From NCBI GenBank assembly GCA_003449495.1, contig DMHJ01000102.1:1-7734 (forward strand): DNA of 7,734 bases, given 5' to 3'. Positions 5,244 through 7,734 of the stretch are shown here, piece after piece; the stretch's first letter is position 1; each line of letters opens with the position of its first letter. The notes under the pieces are model-generated. The model did no database searches. It was not told the origin of the DNA and saw nothing but the letters and a program-made list of their open reading frames with translations. Made by a program: the position numbers and the translations under genes. This DNA comes from Clostridiales bacterium UBA8153 (GTDB lineage Bacteria > Bacillota > Sulfobacillia > UBA8153).

Positions 5244-7346
5244 TTATGAGATAGTGATCTTGATGTCTAAGGCGCAGACGCCCCGCGGGTAGGCAAACAC
5301 CGGGTTGACATCCAACTCGGAAATCTCCGGAAAATCCCGCACCAGCCGGGCCACCCGGGCAATGAGTTCCATGACGGCCTGCACATCGGCGGGCGGCGCC
5401 CCTCTAAACCCCCGCAGCAGGGTCTGGGCCTTGGTCTCATCGATCATGGCCTGGATGGCAGCGCGGGAGATGCCGTGAGCCAGCCGGAAGGACACGTCTT
5501 TGATGAGATTGACGTAGATGCCGCCCAAGCCAAAGGCGATGAGGGGACCGAAGTGCACATCCCGCGTCATACCCACAATGAGCTCGATGCCCTTGGGCAT
5601 GAGCTTCTGCACTTCGACCCCATGTACCTGCGCCGTGGGCATATGGTGCTGCACTCCCTCGATGATATCGGCAAAGGCCTTACGCACCTCCTCCGGTGAG
5701 GCGAGCCCCAGCTTGACTCCGCCCACATCGGTCTTATGCAGGATGTTCGGGGAGGCAACCTTCATAACCACCGGATAGCCCAGCCGCCCCGCCATCGCCT
5801 CGGCCTCATGCACCGTGGTAGCCAGCAAGGACGGCGCGGCCGGGATGCCATAGATCTCGGCTACCTGGGCCGCTTCCGGCCCCAGGAGCACCACCCGGTT
5901 ATCCCGTTTGACGCTGCTGAAGAGCTGCCACACTGCGGCTTCGTTCACTCGCTCGATTTCCCAAGGCACAGCGGCCGCCACTTCTTCGCGTAGCTCCCGG
6001 TAGCGGTTGAGCCCGGCCAGGGCGCCGACGGTCGGGTCGGGGAAGGGATAGCAGGGAATGCCGTTTTGAAACAAGAGGTTAGATCCGGCCTCCACCGCCT
6101 CACCGCCCATGAAGCATGCCACCATGGGCTTGTCGGGATGGCGCCGGGCGGCATCTATGACCACCTGGGCCACGGCCTCCGAGCGGATCACGGCGGTAGG
6201 ACTCATCAGGACGATGGCAGCATCCACGCCTTCGTCGGCCAGTACCTGATCCAGGGCCTGACGGTAGCGGTCATGGTCGGCATCGCCGATGACGTCCACC
6301 GGGTTGAAGAAGTTGGCTGCGGCCGGTAGCGCCGCGCGTAGCCCGGCAATGGTCTCCCGCTGGAAGCGGGCCATGTGCAGGCCCCTATGCTCGACCTGGT
6401 CGGTGGTAATGATGCCGGGCCCTCCCGAGTTGGTCACGATGGCCACGCGCTTACCCCGGGGTATGGGCTGGGTGGCAAAGGCCGCCGCCAAATCGAACAG
6501 CTCGGTCATGGTGTGGGCGCGCAGCACGCCGGTCTGGCGGAAGGCCACTTCATAGGCCACATCGCTGCCCGCCAGGGCTCCGGTGTGTGAGGAAGCGGCG
6601 TGAGCACCGGCCATGCTGGTGCCCGACTTGAGTATAACCACAGGAGTGGTGCGGCTGGCCTCTTGCGCAGCCCGGAGAAAGGCAGAGCCGTGGGCGACAT
6701 CCTCAAGGTAGCAGGCGATGACCCGGGTGTTGGGGTCGTTCGCCGCGTCGGCAATGAAGTCGGCCTCATTGAGATCGGCCTTGTTCCCCAAACTGATGAA
6801 GCGGGAAAACCCTATGCCTTTTCTCAGGCTCCAGTCGAGAATGGCCACGCACAAGGCCCCGCTCTGGGAAATAAAGGCGATATGGCCGCGGAGGGGGAAG
6901 TTGCGGGCGAAGGTGGCGTTAATGGGGGTATGGGTATCCATGATCCCGAGGCAGTTGGGTCCCACCATACGCATGCCATGGCCGCGGACGGTGGCAGTGA
7001 GTTGCCTCTCCAGAGCCAGTCCTTCCATACCCACTTCCTTGAACCCGGCGGTGATCACCACCAGGTTGGAGACGCCCTTCTTCCCACAGGCTTCCACGGC
7101 AGGCAGAATGGCACCGGCGGGCACCGAGAGCACTGCCGTTTCCACCGACCCCGGGATCTCTCCCAGCTCTGCATAGCAATTCCGGCCCAAGATCTCCTTC
7201 TCCCGGGGGTTCACCGGGTATAGCGAGCCCGCATAACCGCTGCTTATAATGTTGTCGACCAGGACGTAGCCTATTTTGCTCGGGTTAGCCGAGGCGCCGA
7301 TGACGGCAATGGAGGCGGGGCTAAATAGCGAATCCAGGGACACCAT
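5244..7346 (-). CDS. NDP(ADP)-forming acetyl/acyl-CoA synthetase, fused alpha-beta type
   Basis: This 700-residue enzyme interconverts acyl-CoA + ADP + Pi and acid + CoA + ATP, conserving energy by substrate-level phosphorylation. Domains in order are: CoA-binding Rossmann domain (about 5-135; SIAVIGASANPSKIG, GPNCLGI), succinyl-CoA-ligase-like domain (about 150-290) followed by a second CoA-ligase-like flavodoxin fold (300-460; TNSGGPGI, NPVDVIG), and ATP-grasp (about 475-700; YPVVMKVAS, LHKTDVGGVKLGL, FGLGGIYV, ELDVNP). The phosphorylated His of the alpha part is H254 in SSHTGALAG, and H537 in LHKTDVGG corresponds to the second active-site His known from archaeal ACD beta subunits. I start it at ATG 7346: AGGTGG lies 6 nt upstream, and MVSLDSLFSPASIAVIGAS is the usual family beginning. 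A GTG at 7586 with a stronger site would add 80 residues (see findings). It is the first gene of an operon with the DRTGG protein. Acyl substrate is not determinable. Confidence 0.95.
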   Translation of the reverse strand: MVSLDSLFSPASIAVIGASANPSKIGYVLVDNIISSGYAGSLYPVNPREKEILGRNCYAELGEIPGSVETAVLSVPAGAILPAVEACGKKGVSNLVVITAGFKEVGMEGLALERQLTATVRGHGMRMVGPNCLGIMDTHTPINATFARNFPLRGHIAFISQSGALCVAILDWSLRKGIGFSRFISLGNKADLNEADFIADAANDPNTRVIACYLEDVAHGSAFLRAAQEASRTTPVVILKSGTSMAGAHAASSHTGALAGSDVAYEVAFRQTGVLRAHTMTELFDLAAAFATQPIPRGKRVAIVTNSGGPGIITTDQVEHRGLHMARFQRETIAGLRAALPAAANFFNPVDVIGDADHDRYRQALDQVLADEGVDAAIVLMSPTAVIRSEAVAQVVIDAARRHPDKPMVACFMGGEAVEAGSNLLFQNGIPCYPFPDPTVGALAGLNRYRELREEVAAAVPWEIERVNEAAVWQLFSSVKRDNRVVLLGPEAAQVAEIYGIPAAPSLLATTVHEAEAMAGRLGYPVVMKVASPNILHKTDVGGVKLGLASPEEVRKAFADIIEGVQHHMPTAQVHGVEVQKLMPKGIELIVGMTRDVHFGPLIAFGLGGIYVNLIKDVSFRLAHGISRAAIQAMIDETKAQTLLRGFRGAPPADVQAVMELIARVARLVRDFPEISELDVNPVFAYPRGVCALDIKITIS

Positions 7347-7734
7347 GGCAAGCCACCTACCTAAGCTCAGCAGTGCTGGTTCCGGTCTCGTGCTGCCGGC
7401 GGTCACTGTATCACGCCGGGTGGAACGGTAAACCTGAAGAAGGGTGTTTACTGGCACTCTCACCGGCAACGGGGCATACCAGCACCGCCCAGCTTCACCG
7501 GGGGAACACCTGCCGTAGCGCTGCAGCCGGCGTGACCGTTCGGCCTGTCCCGGCAGGATCCGGTAGCGTGCTTCTCCCGCCCCCACCGGAATTCCTCCTC
7601 CCCGCAGTGTAGGGGTGCGGAGGTTTCCCGTTACGGGGATGGAGTGAGCGACGGGTCCAGTTGTTGGCGCCTGCGGCCGGCCGTGGGCGGTCTACCCATC
7701 CCAGGGGTGGCAGAGCTCCGGGGAGAGCCGGCTG
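7347..7734. other. 388-bp upstream region of the acyl-CoA synthetase, no convincing gene
   Basis: On the minus strand this stretch carries a candidate promoter (7405-7432) and, further upstream, GTG 7586 preceded by the very strong GGGAGGAGGA (7602-7593). That GTG is in frame with the synthetase and adds 80 Arg- and Pro-rich residues unlike the family. Other frames open to the right edge have no recognisable content: the minus strand from 7734 to TGA 7495, and the plus strand from GTG 7644 onward (SDGSSCWRLRPAVGGLP). No RNA gene or riboswitch consensus was recognised. A divergent + strand gene could begin at or beyond the edge. Confidence 0.4.
7405..7432 (-). promoter_or_regulatory. Candidate extended -10 sigma-A promoter for the acyl-CoA synthetase operon
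   Basis: Read on the minus strand, TTTACC (7432-7427, 4 of 6 to TTGACA) is followed after 16 bp by TACAGT (7410-7405, 4 of 6 to TATAAT). The bases TGA just before the -10 form an extended -10 TGn element. Transcription would start near 7398, leaving a leader of about 52 nt before ATG 7346. This position agrees with ATG 7346 as the start and would exclude the upstream GTG 7586. It is a consensus-based call only. Confidence 0.4.

Noticed and set aside
5475..7223. Long open frames on the + strand opposite the acyl-CoA synthetase, including one of 207 codons.
   Set aside because: They are antisense shadows of a confidently identified 700-residue enzyme in GC-rich DNA and show no recognisable domains.
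7414..7432. T-box-like motif: GGGTGGAACGGT on the + strand resembles the T-box consensus GGGTGGNACCGCG.
   Set aside because: The CCGCG half is not matched, no terminator/antiterminator pair or T-run follows, and no + strand gene lies in reach within the window.
7440..7520. Cobalamin-riboswitch-like pieces on the minus strand (CCGGTGAAGC, GGGCGGT) upstream of the synthetase.
   Set aside because: The order and the other conserved elements (GCCACTG, the AGGAGACC-type segment, the GGGAA core) are missing, and the gene is not cobalamin related.
7644..7734. GTG 7644 as the beginning of a divergent + strand gene running off the right edge.
   Set aside because: Only 30 codons are visible, the composition is uninformative and the ribosome binding site is ambiguous; more sequence to the right is needed to decide.
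1..7734. Mobile elements, CRISPR arrays, tRNA or rRNA genes, or defence systems.
   Set aside because: No transposase, integrase, spaced direct repeats, tRNA-like folds or defence-type domains were seen on either strand.

Overview
The window looks like chromosome from a GC-rich, endospore-forming Firmicute of the clostridial type (for example a Moorella, Ammonifex or Peptococcaceae relative). The evidence is a gene order close to the Bacillus rny-ymdB-spoVS block, a clear SpoVS, frequent GTG/TTG starts with strong GGAGG-type ribosome binding sites, and a high overall GC content. The genus cannot be fixed from the sequence alone.

Left part (1-2414, + strand): the 3' end of ribonuclease Y (rny) is followed by an unrecognised 168-residue protein, then the YmdB-type metallophosphoesterase, then spoVS. 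The spoVS gene closes with a textbook rho-independent terminator at 2386-2414. In Bacillus, RNase Y, YmdB and SpoVS connect RNA turnover with the choice between biofilm and sporulation, so this is a conserved developmental/RNA-metabolism block. Its unusual member is the unknown gene between rny and ymdB.

Middle (2415-3973, + strand): a two-gene unit encodes an XRE-cupin transcriptional regulator, best started at TTG 2488, and, 16 nt later, a PHP-domain phosphoesterase of the YciV/RNase AM family. A 199-bp GC-rich convergent spacer (3974-4172) follows. It holds hairpins but no convincing gene.

Right part (7346-4173, - strand): a two-gene operon encodes a 700-residue fused NDP(ADP)-forming acyl-CoA synthetase and, 12 nt downstream, a 352-residue protein with a BioD-like P-loop domain plus a DRTGG domain. 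The second protein has the architecture of the regulatory N-terminus of long phosphotransacetylases, without the catalytic part. The pairing suggests that it senses or regulates acyl-CoA/acetate energy conservation. A candidate extended -10 promoter (7405-7432) lies just upstream of the synthetase. The last 388 bp to the right hold that promoter, an in-frame upstream GTG with a very strong ribosome binding site, and nothing else convincing.

No mobile elements, CRISPR arrays, tRNA or rRNA genes were seen. Most of the window is recognisable housekeeping, sporulation and energy metabolism. The points most worth a second look are the unknown gene between rny and ymdB, the stand-alone DRTGG partner of the acyl-CoA synthetase, and several translation-start or leader peculiarities.
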